A DNA stretch of 64,000 nucleotides from Aequorivita sp. UBA3180 (GTDB lineage Bacteria; Bacteroidota; Bacteroidia; Flavobacteriales; Flavobacteriaceae), in contig DEXQ01000008.1 of assembly GCA_002364215.1 (NCBI GenBank), forward strand, positions 187,468 through 251,467, written 5' to 3'. This document shows, in pieces, positions 16,644 through 26,471 of this stretch; the first letter of the stretch is position 1; every line of letters begins with the position of its first letter. The notes beneath the pieces are model-generated. The model was not told the origin of the DNA. It made no database searches and saw only the letters and a program-made list of their open reading frames with translations. The position numbers and the translations under genes were made by a program.

Positions 16644-18425
16644 TTAGGAATTATGCTCATAAATCTTATTGTACAAGTCTAAATACTTCTCTTTGATTAC
16701 TTTTCGTTTCATCTTCATGGTAGGAGTAAGATGGCCGTCTTCAATGCTCCATTGCTCAGGGGTAAGTTCAAATTTTTTCACCTTTTCCCACTTTCCAAAA
16801 CGCTCGTTATAAAAATCAACTTCTTTTTGAATACGATCTATAACGGCTTGGTTTTTTACCAATTCCTTTGGATCTGATGGAATATTTCTTCCTTTTTTGC
16901 TTCCCCATTCCTTTACAAAATCAAAGTCAGGCTGGATTAGTGCTGCTGGCATTTTTTCGCCTTCGCCCACTACCATTATCTGGTCTATAAAACGGGATTG
17001 CTTCATTGCATTCTCGATAAGTTGTGGCGCCACATATTTTCCGCCGCTGGTCTTGAACATTTCCTTTTTGCGATCGGTAATCTTTAGAAAACCTTCACTA
17101 TCAATTTCGCCAATGTCTCCTGTGTGGAAAAAACCATTTTTCAGTACCTCTTCCGTCTGTTCCTGATTTTTGTAATAACCGCACATTACCTGCGGACCTT
17201 TTACTAAAATTTCGCCATCCTCGGCAATTTTAACTTCGGTATCCCTTAGCGGCTTGCCTACTGTGCCAATTTTAAAACCGTGGTTACGCATATCGTTCAC
17301 GGAAACCACTGGCGAAGTTTCTGTAAGACCATAACCTTCCATTACCGGAATTTGTGCAGCATTAAAAACCCTTGCCAAACGCGGTTGCAGTGCTGCACTA
17401 CCGGAAGCTATTGCTTTTAAGTTTCCACCCAAGGCTTCGCGCCATTTGCTGAAAATCAATTTGTTGGCAAGTTTCAATTGAGTTTCGTACCACCAGCCAT
17501 TTTGGCCATAGGGTTCGTATTTTAGTCCCAATTCTATTGCCCAGAAAAAGAGTTTTTTCTTAACTCCCGTAAGTTCGGCACCCTTGGCATAAATTTTATC
17601 GTACACCTTTTCTAGCAAACGGGGAACGGCGGTCATCACTTCAGGTTTAACTTCTTTTAGGTTATCGCTAATAGTTTCCAAACTTTCTGCGAAGTGGATG
17701 CTCACCCCACAGTATTGGTACATATAGAGAATCATTCGCTCATAGATATGGCAAACGGGCAAGAAACTTAATGACTTCGATTTTCCGAAATCTAAGGGCA
17801 AACGCTCTACGCTATATTTTGAATTGGAAGCAATGTTTTTATGCGAAAGCATTACGCCTTTCGGTTTTCCGGTGGTACCGGAAGTATAGATTAAGGTTGC
17901 CAAATCATCTTCACTAATGGCTTCCTTCCTTTTGTCTAATTCGTCTTGGTTGCTTTCGTCCTTTCCTTCATCCAAAACTTTTTGCCAGTTTTTCGCCCCT
18001 TCAATTTCATCAAAAGAATACACTTCTTTGAGTGAAGGAACATTATTTCTTATTTTCTGGACTTTATCGTAAACTTCCTTACAGGAAACAAAGCAATAAA
18101 CAGATTCACTGTGATTTAATACATATTCGTATTCATCTTCAGAAATAGTAGGGTAGATGGGCACATCCTGTGCGCCGGTTTGCATAATGCCGATATCGCA
18201 AATATTCCACTCGGTACGGTTGGTCATAGATATTATTGCCACTTTATCGTTGGGGTTTACGCCCAATCGCATTAAACCGCGGCTTAACGCGTTGGCCTTA
18301 TCTATATATTCCTGCGTTGATGTGGCTTTCCATTCGCCATTGTACTTTGTAACGAGGGCTTTTTCCTGAGGATATTTTTCAAGTTGGTAGTATGGGAAGT
18401 CGAAGAGTCTTTTTGGTTCTGTCAT
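16644..18425 (-). CDS. Long-chain fatty-acid-CoA ligase (AMP-forming)
   Basis: A 593-residue adenylate-forming enzyme that activates fatty acids to acyl-CoA for the beta-oxidation genes downstream. Motifs: P-loop-like TLIYTSGTTGKPKGVMLSH (about residue 185), MEGYGLTETSPVVSVN, GFFHTGDIGEID, and LKITDRKKEMFKTSGGKYVAP with the adenylation hinge. Length and motifs fit the FadD15/ACSBG-like long-chain ligases common in Bacteroidota. It is followed 6 bp later by the SMR transporter. Confidence 0.95.
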   Translation of the reverse strand: MTEPKRLFDFPYYQLEKYPQEKALVTKYNGEWKATSTQEYIDKANALSRGLMRLGVNPNDKVAIISMTNRTEWNICDIGIMQTGAQDVPIYPTISEDEYEYVLNHSESVYCFVSCKEVYDKVQKIRNNVPSLKEVYSFDEIEGAKNWQKVLDEGKDESNQDELDKRKEAISEDDLATLIYTSGTTGKPKGVMLSHKNIASNSKYSVERLPLDFGKSKSLSFLPVCHIYERMILYMYQYCGVSIHFAESLETISDNLKEVKPEVMTAVPRLLEKVYDKIYAKGAELTGVKKKLFFWAIELGLKYEPYGQNGWWYETQLKLANKLIFSKWREALGGNLKAIASGSAALQPRLARVFNAAQIPVMEGYGLTETSPVVSVNDMRNHGFKIGTVGKPLRDTEVKIAEDGEILVKGPQVMCGYYKNQEQTEEVLKNGFFHTGDIGEIDSEGFLKITDRKKEMFKTSGGKYVAPQLIENAMKQSRFIDQIMVVGEGEKMPAALIQPDFDFVKEWGSKKGRNIPSDPKELVKNQAVIDRIQKEVDFYNERFGKWEKVKKFELTPEQWSIEDGHLTPTMKMKRKVIKEKYLDLYNKIYEHNS

Positions 18426-18485
18426 GATAGTAATGTTGAGGAAGTGAAAATAACAAAATTATTTTAGTTTCTCTCAGAAAAGAAA

Positions 18486-18512
18486 AAGGAATGACTGTTT
18501 GAGTCATTCCTT
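18486..18512 (-). terminator. Intrinsic terminator after purL
   Basis: An 11-bp stem (AAGGAATGACT with AGTCATTCCTT) has a 5-nt loop; on the minus strand a TTTTTCTTTTCT tract follows. Confidence 0.8.
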
Positions 18513-18556
18513 AAATATACTTCTTTTAGATTAAAATTTTCTATCTAAAAAAGATG

Positions 18557-21500
18557 TTATTTCTTTTTTTCAATCCACTCCCGGGCATTCACCAACGCTT
18601 GTACCCAAGGCGAAACTTCATCTTGCATCCTGTCTTTAGGATAGTATGCCCAATTCCAAGGAAAAGTAGAACGCTCCAAGTGTGGCATCATTACTAAATG
18701 TCTTCCTGTTTTATCAGTCATCATGGCAGTATTAAAATCACTGCCGTTTGGATTTGCGGGTAGGGCATCGTAGCCGTATTTTGCAACAATATTATAGTGG
18801 CTTTCTACTTTTGGGAAACTGAATTTCCCTTCGCCGTGCGCAGACCAGATTCCTAAAGTACTTCCCGCCATTGAAGACAGCATTACACTATTGTTCTCCT
18901 GAATTTTCACCGAAGTAAACACACATTCAAACTTGTTTGTATCGTTATGAAGCATTTTTGGCTTTTCTTCGTCTTCTGGATTCAATAATCCAAGTTCCAC
19001 AAAAAGTTGGCAACCGTTACAAACCCCAAGGGAAAGTGTATCGTCTTTTGCAAAGAAATTTTTTAAAGCCGTATTCGCCTTCTCGTTATACAGAAAAGAA
19101 CCGGCCCAACCTTTGGCACTTCCCAAAACGTCACTATTACTAAAACCGCCAACGGCAACCAAAAGTTTGATGTCTTCCAAATCCTCACGACCTTCAATCA
19201 GGTCGGTCATATGCACGTCCTTCACCTCAAAACCCGCGAGGTGCATCATATATGCCATTTCGCGCTCGCTGTTGCTTCCTTTTTCACGGATAACGGCGGC
19301 TTTAGGACGCTCCCCTCCTTTGGAGGGGTTGGGGGAGGACCCTGTGAAATCCTTTGGAAACTCAAACTTCAGCGGTTGATTTTTATAATTATCAAAACGC
19401 TCTTTTGCCAGTCTTTCGCCACTTTGGTTTTTGTCCAATAAATACGAAGTATTGTACCAAACATCGCGCATTTCAGAAATAGAAAATTCTAATTCTTTAT
19501 TATTATTTTTTATTGAAAGGGAATCACTTTCTGAAACAGTTCCAATCTTTCGGAAATCGATTTTTTTATCAGAAAGCATTTTTTCAACCGAAGCATCTTC
19601 CGAAGCTTGAATCACAACACCACAGTTTTCCGCAAATAATACTTTCACCAAATCGTTTTCACCCAAATTTGAAAGATCCAAATCTGCTCCCAAATTCACA
19701 TCTGCAAAACACATTTCCAGTAACGTTGTAATCAATCCACCCGAGGCCACATCGTGCCCGGCAAGGATTTTTTCATCGCGAATAAGATGTTGTAAAGCGT
19801 TGAAAACCGTTTTTACATATTCCGCACTTTTTACAGTTGGCGCATTATTACCGATTGTATTTAGCGTTTGTGCAAAAGACGAACCGCCCAATTTAAAACT
19901 GTCCTGAGAAATATTTATGTAGTAAATGCTGCCGCCATTTCTTTGTAAAACTGGCTCCACAACTTTTTTAATATCGTTACAGTTTCCCGCTGCCGAAATA
20001 ATCACCGTTCCGGGAGAAATTACTTCGCCGTCTTTGTATTTCTGCTTCATGGAAAGCGAATCCTTACCCGTGGGAACGTTGATTCCCAAATCTATTGAAA
20101 AGTCTGATACCGCTTTCACCGCCTCATACAAACGTGCGTCTTCCCCTTCATTATTACAGGGCCACATCCAGTTGGCAGAAAGCGAAACACTTTTTAAACC
20201 ATCCTTTAAAGGCGCCCAAACAATGTTGGTCAAAGATTCAGTAATTGCATTGCGCGAACCGACAGCAGGGTCAATTAATGCTGTTAATGGCGAATGTCCG
20301 ATACTTGTCGCAACACCTTCCTTTCCGTGGAAATCAAGCGCCATTACGCCACAATTGTTTAATGGAAGTTGTAACGGTCCTGCGGTTTGCTGTTTGGCAA
20401 CGCGGCCTGTAACGCAACGGTCCACTTTGTTGGTAAGCCAATCTTTACAAGCTACAGCCTCCAATTGAAGCACTTGTTCAATGTAATCTTTTATTTTCGA
20501 AACTTCATAATCAGGGTTTTTATAATTCCTGTTTACGGTTTTATCTTTCATTATTGTTGTTGGCGAACTGCCAAACATATCTTTCAAGGCGAAATCCATA
20601 GGTTTTTCACCTTTTTCGTTTTCAAAACAGAAGCGTTGGTCGCCAGTAACTTTCCCCACTTCATACATTGGCGAACGTTCGCGGTCAGCAACCCGCTTCA
20701 GTTTTTGAATGTTTTCCTTCCCGATAATCAAGCCCATGCGCTCTTGGCTTTCGTTGCCCATAATTTCCTTTGCAGATAGGGTAGGGTCGCCAATGGGGAG
20801 TTTGTCCAAATCAATTTTTCCTCCTGTATCTTCAACCAATTCGCTTAAGCAATTTAAGTGTCCACCAGCGCCGTGGTCGTGGATGGAAACTATTGGGTTT
20901 TCGTCGCTTTCCACCATTGCGCGGATTGCGTTTGCGGCACGTTTCTGCATTTCGGGGTTGCTTCGTTGTATAGCGTTCAACTCAATTCCGCTATGGAATT
21001 CCCCTGTATCTGCCGAAGAAACCGCGGCACCGCCCATCCCGATTCGGTAATTGTCACCGCCTAAAACTACAATCTTATTGCCTTCCTGTGGTTTGTCTTT
21101 TATGGCCTGGCTTGCTTTTCCGTAGCCAATTCCGCCGGCTAGCATAATTACTTTGTCAAAACCTAATCTTCTCGCTTCTTCTTCGTGTTCAAATGTTAGA
21201 ACAGACCCGGCAATCAACGGTTGCCCAAATTTATTTCCAAAATCTGAAGCTCCGTTACTTGCTTTAATCAATATATCAAGCGGCGTTTGGTAGAGCCAAT
21301 CGCGCTCTTTCATACTTTTTTCCCAGGGACGCTCTTCATTTAATCGAGAATAGGAAGTCATATAAACCGCAGTTCCCGCCAATGGTAACGAACCTTTTCC
21401 GCCAGCCAAGCGGTCGCGGATTTCACCACCGCTTCCGGTTGCCGCACCGTTAAAAGGCTCCACGGTTGTTGGGAAGTTGTGGGTTTCCGCTTTAAGAGAG

Positions 21501-22237
21501 ATAACACTTTCAAAATCCTTTTCTTCGTACCAATCGGGCTTGTCGCCGCTTTTTGGCGCCCATTGTTTTACTTTTGGGCCTTTTACGAATGCCACATTAT
21601 CCTTGTATGCCGAAACAATTTCATTCGGGTTTTCAGCTGAAGTCTTTTTTATTAATTTGAAAAGGGAAGAGGGCATTTCCTTGCCGTCTATTTCAAAGGT
21701 GCCGTTGAAGATTTTATGGCGGCAATGTTCACTATTAACTTGACTGAACCCGAAAACTTCACTGTCAGTAAGTTTTCGTCCCAGTTTTTTGGAAAGATTT
21801 TTAAGATATTCAACTTCTTCGGAATTTAATGCTAAACCTTCCTTTTGGTTGTATTCGGAAATATTATCAATTTCCAAAATAGGCTCCGGTTGAATGTGGA
21901 TATCAAAAATATCCTGATCCAATTGGTTGAATTTCTGCGAAAGCATAGGATCGAAAGTTCCTTTTTCAACCTTGTTGTTATGAAATTCCTCGATACGAAT
22001 GATTCCCTCAACGCCCATATTTTGGGTTATTTCCACAGCATTGGTACTCCAGGGCGTAATCATTGCGGCACGTGGCCCAACAAAAAAATCCGTCGCGTTT
22101 GTAGACAGGACGGATTGCTTTATTTTAGGTTGGTTGCCAAAAAGCCACTCCAACTTTTTAATATTTTCCTCTGTAATTTCTCCCTGGGTCTGGACTGCAA
22201 AAACAGTGTTTTCAACGTTCCCGAAAAAGTGAATCAT
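18557..22237 (-). CDS. purL: Phosphoribosylformylglycinamidine synthase (FGAM synthase)
   Basis: A 1226-residue large-type PurL, fourth step of purine synthesis, converting FGAR to FGAM with glutamine and ATP. The N-terminal PurS-like and linker region (HCRHKIFNG near residue 175) is followed by two AIR-synthase-like halves (AETHNFPTTVEPFNGAATGSGG; HDHGAGGHLNCLSELVE) and a C-terminal glutamine amidotransferase with nucleophile Cys in LGVCNGCQLF and the partner His in SAHGEGKF. Between synthase and amidotransferase, residues about 967-977 (SPNPSKGGERP) are encoded by a GC-rich palindromic repeat, an in-frame insertion in a linker. It has its own promoter and terminator. Confidence 0.97.
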   Translation of the reverse strand: MIHFFGNVENTVFAVQTQGEITEENIKKLEWLFGNQPKIKQSVLSTNATDFFVGPRAAMITPWSTNAVEITQNMGVEGIIRIEEFHNNKVEKGTFDPMLSQKFNQLDQDIFDIHIQPEPILEIDNISEYNQKEGLALNSEEVEYLKNLSKKLGRKLTDSEVFGFSQVNSEHCRHKIFNGTFEIDGKEMPSSLFKLIKKTSAENPNEIVSAYKDNVAFVKGPKVKQWAPKSGDKPDWYEEKDFESVISLKAETHNFPTTVEPFNGAATGSGGEIRDRLAGGKGSLPLAGTAVYMTSYSRLNEERPWEKSMKERDWLYQTPLDILIKASNGASDFGNKFGQPLIAGSVLTFEHEEEARRLGFDKVIMLAGGIGYGKASQAIKDKPQEGNKIVVLGGDNYRIGMGGAAVSSADTGEFHSGIELNAIQRSNPEMQKRAANAIRAMVESDENPIVSIHDHGAGGHLNCLSELVEDTGGKIDLDKLPIGDPTLSAKEIMGNESQERMGLIIGKENIQKLKRVADRERSPMYEVGKVTGDQRFCFENEKGEKPMDFALKDMFGSSPTTIMKDKTVNRNYKNPDYEVSKIKDYIEQVLQLEAVACKDWLTNKVDRCVTGRVAKQQTAGPLQLPLNNCGVMALDFHGKEGVATSIGHSPLTALIDPAVGSRNAITESLTNIVWAPLKDGLKSVSLSANWMWPCNNEGEDARLYEAVKAVSDFSIDLGINVPTGKDSLSMKQKYKDGEVISPGTVIISAAGNCNDIKKVVEPVLQRNGGSIYYINISQDSFKLGGSSFAQTLNTIGNNAPTVKSAEYVKTVFNALQHLIRDEKILAGHDVASGGLITTLLEMCFADVNLGADLDLSNLGENDLVKVLFAENCGVVIQASEDASVEKMLSDKKIDFRKIGTVSESDSLSIKNNNKELEFSISEMRDVWYNTSYLLDKNQSGERLAKERFDNYKNQPLKFEFPKDFTGSSPNPSKGGERPKAAVIREKGSNSEREMAYMMHLAGFEVKDVHMTDLIEGREDLEDIKLLVAVGGFSNSDVLGSAKGWAGSFLYNEKANTALKNFFAKDDTLSLGVCNGCQLFVELGLLNPEDEEKPKMLHNDTNKFECVFTSVKIQENNSVMLSSMAGSTLGIWSAHGEGKFSFPKVESHYNIVAKYGYDALPANPNGSDFNTAMMTDKTGRHLVMMPHLERSTFPWNWAYYPKDRMQDEVSPWVQALVNAREWIEKKK
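19310..19339 (-). repeat. GC-rich palindromic repeat, copy 2 (inside purL)
   Basis: On the minus strand CCCCCAACCCC runs into the palindrome CCCCTCCAAAGGAGGGG. It follows the same layout as the copies at 6616-6640 and 43207-43229, on the opposite strand. Read in frame it encodes SPNPSKGGE in the linker before the amidotransferase domain. Confidence 0.75.
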
Positions 22238-22268
22238 CCTTTTAAATATTTGATGTTTTTTGAAGGTG

Positions 22269-22276
22269 CAAAGATA
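22269..22276 (-). promoter_or_regulatory. -7 promoter box of purL
   Basis: Minus strand TATCTTTG, a perfect TAnnTTTG match, 31 bp upstream of the purL start. No clear -33 TTTG was found at normal spacing, and no purine-riboswitch-like structure was seen. Confidence 0.55.
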
Positions 22277-22414
22277 ACCAATTTTGAAGGATTTTTAATC
22301 ACATAAAAATGTAAGATTTATGAGTTCTCAATTTATTATAAACTTCTGGTTATTAACAATTAATAATTAAGGAAAATGCCTTACCTTTCCTCTTCAATTT
22401 TTTAAAATCAAACC

Positions 22415-25333
22415 ATGAAACTTAAAAAACTACTATTTGTAGCCTGTATGCTATTTGGACTGGGAGCATATTCCCAGGAAACTTTTCCACCAGACGAGGT
22501 TATCGTTGGAACTTTTATAGGAAAAACAATTCCTTTGAGGGATTTTGCCCTTCAAGAAGAAAATCTTGACCAAACTATTAAGGAAATCAGAATTGTACAA
22601 AACGGTTCACGCTATCATGAACAAGTAAATGCAAATGCCTTGCCCACGGGTATTGACCAAACAGTTCAAAAGAACTTTGGAAATATCCAAACTAGGGCGA
22701 TTGAACAAAATTTTATAGGCGCTTCCTCTTCAGAGTCGGGTTTTGTTCCGCCAGATCCTACAGGAGCTGCGGGTCCGAACCATTACGTTCATGCGGTTAA
22801 CTCTATCGTAAAGATTTTTGACAAAACGGGCAATCTTGTAGTTGGCCCCGTAGCTTTGGGAACATTTTTAGGAATTGGTTCCAATTCCGGAGATCCCATT
22901 GTGCTTTACGATCAATTGGCAGACCGTTGGTTTGTTAGTGAATTTGGTTCATTAAACAATTCACTTGCAATAGGCGTTTCTGAAACAAATGACCCCACAG
23001 GTGCTTACAATGTATATCAATATACCTTTGGAAGCTTTCCTGATTATCCCCATTATAGCGTTTGGCATGACGCTTATTATCTTACGGCCAATATTGGAAC
23101 AACAAATAAGGTTTATGCGGTTGAAAGAGATGTGATGTTGGCAGGGGGAGCCAATCCAAAGATTGTGGGCTTTCCGCTTCCAGGCGTTACCCAAAATACA
23201 AACACGGTTTTAAGTCCAGAACCGGCAAATTTATTGGGGACCACTTATCCTGCAGATGTTCCTGGGTATGTAACATATCTTCAAGATGATGGATGGTCGG
23301 GAGTTACTTTTGACCATTTAAAAGTATGGGAAATTGATCTTGATTGGATTACAACAAGTAATTCTACCATATCGGCACCTTTGGAAATACCCACAGCCCC
23401 TTTCAATTCTGTGTTTGCTCCTTTTGGATCTGGTGATGTGGCCCAACCAGGCACTAATCAAAAGATTGATATGATAGGCGGTATAATATCGTATGCGCCC
23501 AATTATAGAAGCTTCGCCGGTCACAATAGCTGGGTAATCACTTTTAATACAGATATTGATGGCAATGACACTTCCGGCATTCGATGGATCGAACTTCGAA
23601 ATGACGCTTCAAACCCTTGGTCCATATTTCAAGAAGGCACCTATGCGCCTGCAGATGGAAATAGTCGTTTTATGGGAAGTGCTGGAATGGATGCCGCAGG
23701 AAATATTGGCCTTGCATTTAACATAGCCAGTGGTTCGCTGAAAGCAGGAATACGCTATACGGGTAGGTTTGACGGAGATCCTTTGGGTCAAATGACCGTT
23801 GCTGAGACAGAAATAATTCCTGGTGCTGGCGTACAAACGTTTACCAATAGATTTGGTGACTATTCACATTTAACTTTAGATCCGGATAATTTCACTTTTT
23901 GGCACACAGCGGAATATTTTTCATCAGATAACAACTGGAGAACCCAAATTGCTGCATTCACCCTGTCTGGAGGTTTTGCTAAAGATGTAGGTGTTAATGC
24001 CCTAATTCAACCGGAAAATGGAATCTTGACAAATGCCGAAACAGTTGAAGTAAGCATCCGAAATTTCGGAACTGCGGCTCAAGCAAATATTCCTTTGGAA
24101 CTTCGTGTGGACGGCAACCTGATTGCTTCTGAAACTTTCTCGGGGAGTATAGCTGCAGGTTCGACGGCAAACTATACTTTTTCTCAAACTATTGACTTGT
24201 CAAACCCCGGACAAACATATTCTATTCAAGTTAAATCTAATCTGGCGGGAGACGAATTTCCTGCCAATGATCCATTCACAAAAGATATCACACATCTTTT
24301 GGCGAATGATGTTGGAGCTTTAGAGATTACAGCGCCAATATCTGGTTCAGGTTTGGGCAACGAAACTATCACTGCAACGATAAAAAACTTTGGGGCTGAT
24401 ACCCAATCAAATTTTAATGTACAGTATGTTATAAACGGTGGTACACCCGTAGTTGAAACTTTTGCGGGGCCTATTGATTCCGAACAGGAGATGAGCTATA
24501 GTTTTACGCAAACAGCAGATTTTACAGCACTGGGTGTTTATAACGTAACTGTCTCAACTTCTTTGGCAGGTGATGCAAATGCTGCGAATGATGCCATTAC
24601 AACCGAAATAGAAAACATTTTATGCCAGCCCTTTTTGAACTGTGAATTTGGTGATGGTTTTCAATTATTTTCAGTTGCAGAAATAAATAATCCTTCAGCT
24701 TGTGAAGGTTATGGCGATTTCACCAACCTTGTAGCCAATTTGGCACCGGATAGCACAAATGAATTGACCATAACCACTGGCTATGGCGATCAGTTTGTGA
24801 AAGTTTGGATTGATTTCAATGATGATTCCACTTTTACTGCAGATGAAGTTGTAGTTGATAATGTAGAAATTGCCTCCGGGCAAGGTCAGGGAACCTATAC
24901 AGTCACAATGGATTTGGTTGTACCCGCAGGAGCAGCAATGGGCCCGCACCGAATGCGTGCAAAGACCAATTGGAATGGCCAAGTGCCGGCAGACGCCTGT
25001 GAAGAAACCAGTTTCGGAGAAACTGAAGACTATACCGCAAATATTGGAACACTTGGCGTAAATGACTTTTCAATCAGCAAAGGTGATTTGATAATTACTT
25101 CAGAAAACAACAAAAATTTTGAAGTAAACTTTATAACAGCATATGAGGGAACAGCTTATTTAGCAATTTATAATATGCTGGGGCAACAACTTAAGGTGAA
25201 GATGCTAGATAAAATAGGTAATTCCTTTAAGGCAAAGCTCGATATGGGGGAAGCGGCAAGTGGAGTTTATCTTGTAAGGGTAGGTGGCCAATACACCAAA
25301 TCTTTTAAAACGGCACGAATTATTGTAAAATAA
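22415..25333 (+). CDS. Secreted multidomain protein with CARDB-like and GEVED domains and T9SS sorting domain
   Basis: A 972-residue exported protein. Signal peptide at residues 1-20 (LFGLGAYSQ). About 60-510 is a large region of repeated blade-like segments (PTGAAGPNHYVHAVN, VLYDQLADRWFVSEFG, NRFGDYSHLTLDP) without a catalytic motif I can name. About 515-735 holds two CARDB-like Ig domains (VSIRNFGTAAQANIPLELRV; ATIKNFGADTQSNFNVQYV). A GEVED domain follows near 755-875 (VKVWIDFNDDSTFTADEVV, FGETEDYTANI), and a T9SS type A sorting domain lies at about 890-972 (YNMLGQQLKVKML, ASGVYLVRV). It is probably a surface or secreted binding protein. Confidence 0.88.
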   Translation: MKLKKLLFVACMLFGLGAYSQETFPPDEVIVGTFIGKTIPLRDFALQEENLDQTIKEIRIVQNGSRYHEQVNANALPTGIDQTVQKNFGNIQTRAIEQNFIGASSSESGFVPPDPTGAAGPNHYVHAVNSIVKIFDKTGNLVVGPVALGTFLGIGSNSGDPIVLYDQLADRWFVSEFGSLNNSLAIGVSETNDPTGAYNVYQYTFGSFPDYPHYSVWHDAYYLTANIGTTNKVYAVERDVMLAGGANPKIVGFPLPGVTQNTNTVLSPEPANLLGTTYPADVPGYVTYLQDDGWSGVTFDHLKVWEIDLDWITTSNSTISAPLEIPTAPFNSVFAPFGSGDVAQPGTNQKIDMIGGIISYAPNYRSFAGHNSWVITFNTDIDGNDTSGIRWIELRNDASNPWSIFQEGTYAPADGNSRFMGSAGMDAAGNIGLAFNIASGSLKAGIRYTGRFDGDPLGQMTVAETEIIPGAGVQTFTNRFGDYSHLTLDPDNFTFWHTAEYFSSDNNWRTQIAAFTLSGGFAKDVGVNALIQPENGILTNAETVEVSIRNFGTAAQANIPLELRVDGNLIASETFSGSIAAGSTANYTFSQTIDLSNPGQTYSIQVKSNLAGDEFPANDPFTKDITHLLANDVGALEITAPISGSGLGNETITATIKNFGADTQSNFNVQYVINGGTPVVETFAGPIDSEQEMSYSFTQTADFTALGVYNVTVSTSLAGDANAANDAITTEIENILCQPFLNCEFGDGFQLFSVAEINNPSACEGYGDFTNLVANLAPDSTNELTITTGYGDQFVKVWIDFNDDSTFTADEVVVDNVEIASGQGQGTYTVTMDLVVPAGAAMGPHRMRAKTNWNGQVPADACEETSFGETEDYTANIGTLGVNDFSISKGDLIITSENNKNFEVNFITAYEGTAYLAIYNMLGQQLKVKMLDKIGNSFKAKLDMGEAASGVYLVRVGGQYTKSFKTARIIVK

Positions 25334-25361
25334 ATTATTCGCTGAAATAATCCAAAAATGA

Positions 25362-25386
25362 AAAGAGCGGGCATTGCCCGCTCTTT
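25362..25386. terminator. Bidirectional intrinsic terminator
   Basis: Stem AAAGAGCGGGC/GCCCGCTCTTT with a 3-nt loop lies between the convergent GEVED-protein and nuclease genes. Confidence 0.9.
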
Positions 25387-25407
25387 CTATATAATGTTCA
25401 ATTTTTT

Positions 25408-26451
25408 TTATTGAACCACAATTTTTTTGGTAATTCTTCTTTCAGAAGAAACCAATTCTAAAAGATAAACTCCGCTGTTGAGATTTGAAACATCCACTTT
25501 CTTTTCAGAAGTACTGAAAGTGTTGAATAGTATTCTTCTTCCAGAAATATCATAAACGGAATAGTTTTCAACTGAAAAAGAAGTGTCGTCCTTCACCCAA
25601 AGAATTTCTGAAGTTGGATTTGGATAAACTGAAATATTTTCCGCAATAAATTCTTCGGTTCCAATTAAACCCCAGCGATCTTCTGCAGCGGGGCCACCCC
25701 AAATAAGCGTTGCCAGATATGGATTGTCAATAAAAGGATTTCGGTTTCCGTAGAAATTTTCCAAATACGGGTTTCGTTGGTCCTCAAAATCTGTAACAGG
25801 GTCTTCAGCGTTCCATTGCAAGTAAACTTGTAGCATTTCTGTAGAGCCTTGTAACGCCCCATTACCGTTTAATGAAGGTTTGCAACGATCGCCATATCGG
25901 GTGTACATATACATCATTATTCTAGCAACATCACCTTTCCATTCGTCACCGGGATACCAATATCCACTACCCACATCACCAGCGTTCCCAGAGCCATCTG
26001 CAAATTTCTTACTTCCGCGGTTGTTGTTCATTTGCTGGTCAGTTGGACGAATGTTGTGTGGATCTGCACCAATTCCGGTAGTGCCATTATCTACATTTCC
26101 CATTGAAGGATTTGCGTTTGATCGGGCAAAAGTATGTTCGCGGTTGTATTGACAACTGCTACCTCCAAAATCATCCTTGTCACGGCTTCGGTCTGTAGTG
26201 CAACTTCCCGCATCGTCATAACCGTAAAGCAACAAAACATTATTATTGTTTTCAGGGTCTTCATCTGTGATTTTCATGGAATCACGTGTATCGCCATAAT
26301 TGAAAGATGTGCTTGCATTTTCAATTTTTTGTTGCAGCGCAAAATATAGGTCTTGTCCGGTTAAGGAAAGATTTACATCATTATAATAAGGCTGTTGGGC
26401 AAAAAGGGTTTGTAGGCTTAATAAAAGAAATAGGGTAAATATTTTGTTCAT
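25408..26451 (-). CDS. Secreted endonuclease I-family nuclease with T9SS sorting domain
   Basis: A 347-residue exported nuclease. Signal peptide MNKIFTLFLLLSLQTLFAQ. The endonuclease I (EndA/Vvn-like) core carries the catalytic CQYNREHTFARS motif near residue 105 and the metal-site region HNIRPTDQQMNNNRGSKKF. DGSGNAGDVGSGYWYPGDEWKGDVAR and MMYMYTRYGDRC complete the family pattern. The last 75 residues form a T9SS type A sorting domain (YPNPTSEILWV, YDISGRRILF, NSGVYLLEL). It should be a non-specific DNase/RNase released outside the cell, useful for degrading extracellular DNA as a phosphorus source. Confidence 0.94.
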   Translation of the reverse strand: MNKIFTLFLLLSLQTLFAQQPYYNDVNLSLTGQDLYFALQQKIENASTSFNYGDTRDSMKITDEDPENNNNVLLLYGYDDAGSCTTDRSRDKDDFGGSSCQYNREHTFARSNANPSMGNVDNGTTGIGADPHNIRPTDQQMNNNRGSKKFADGSGNAGDVGSGYWYPGDEWKGDVARIMMYMYTRYGDRCKPSLNGNGALQGSTEMLQVYLQWNAEDPVTDFEDQRNPYLENFYGNRNPFIDNPYLATLIWGGPAAEDRWGLIGTEEFIAENISVYPNPTSEILWVKDDTSFSVENYSVYDISGRRILFNTFSTSEKKVDVSNLNSGVYLLELVSSERRITKKIVVQ

Positions 26452-26471
26452 TTTTTAATAGTGTTTTGACA

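Noticed and set aside
19926..20468. A 180-codon plus-strand open frame inside purL
   Set aside because: Shadow of the conserved PurL coding sequence; no start signals or motifs.
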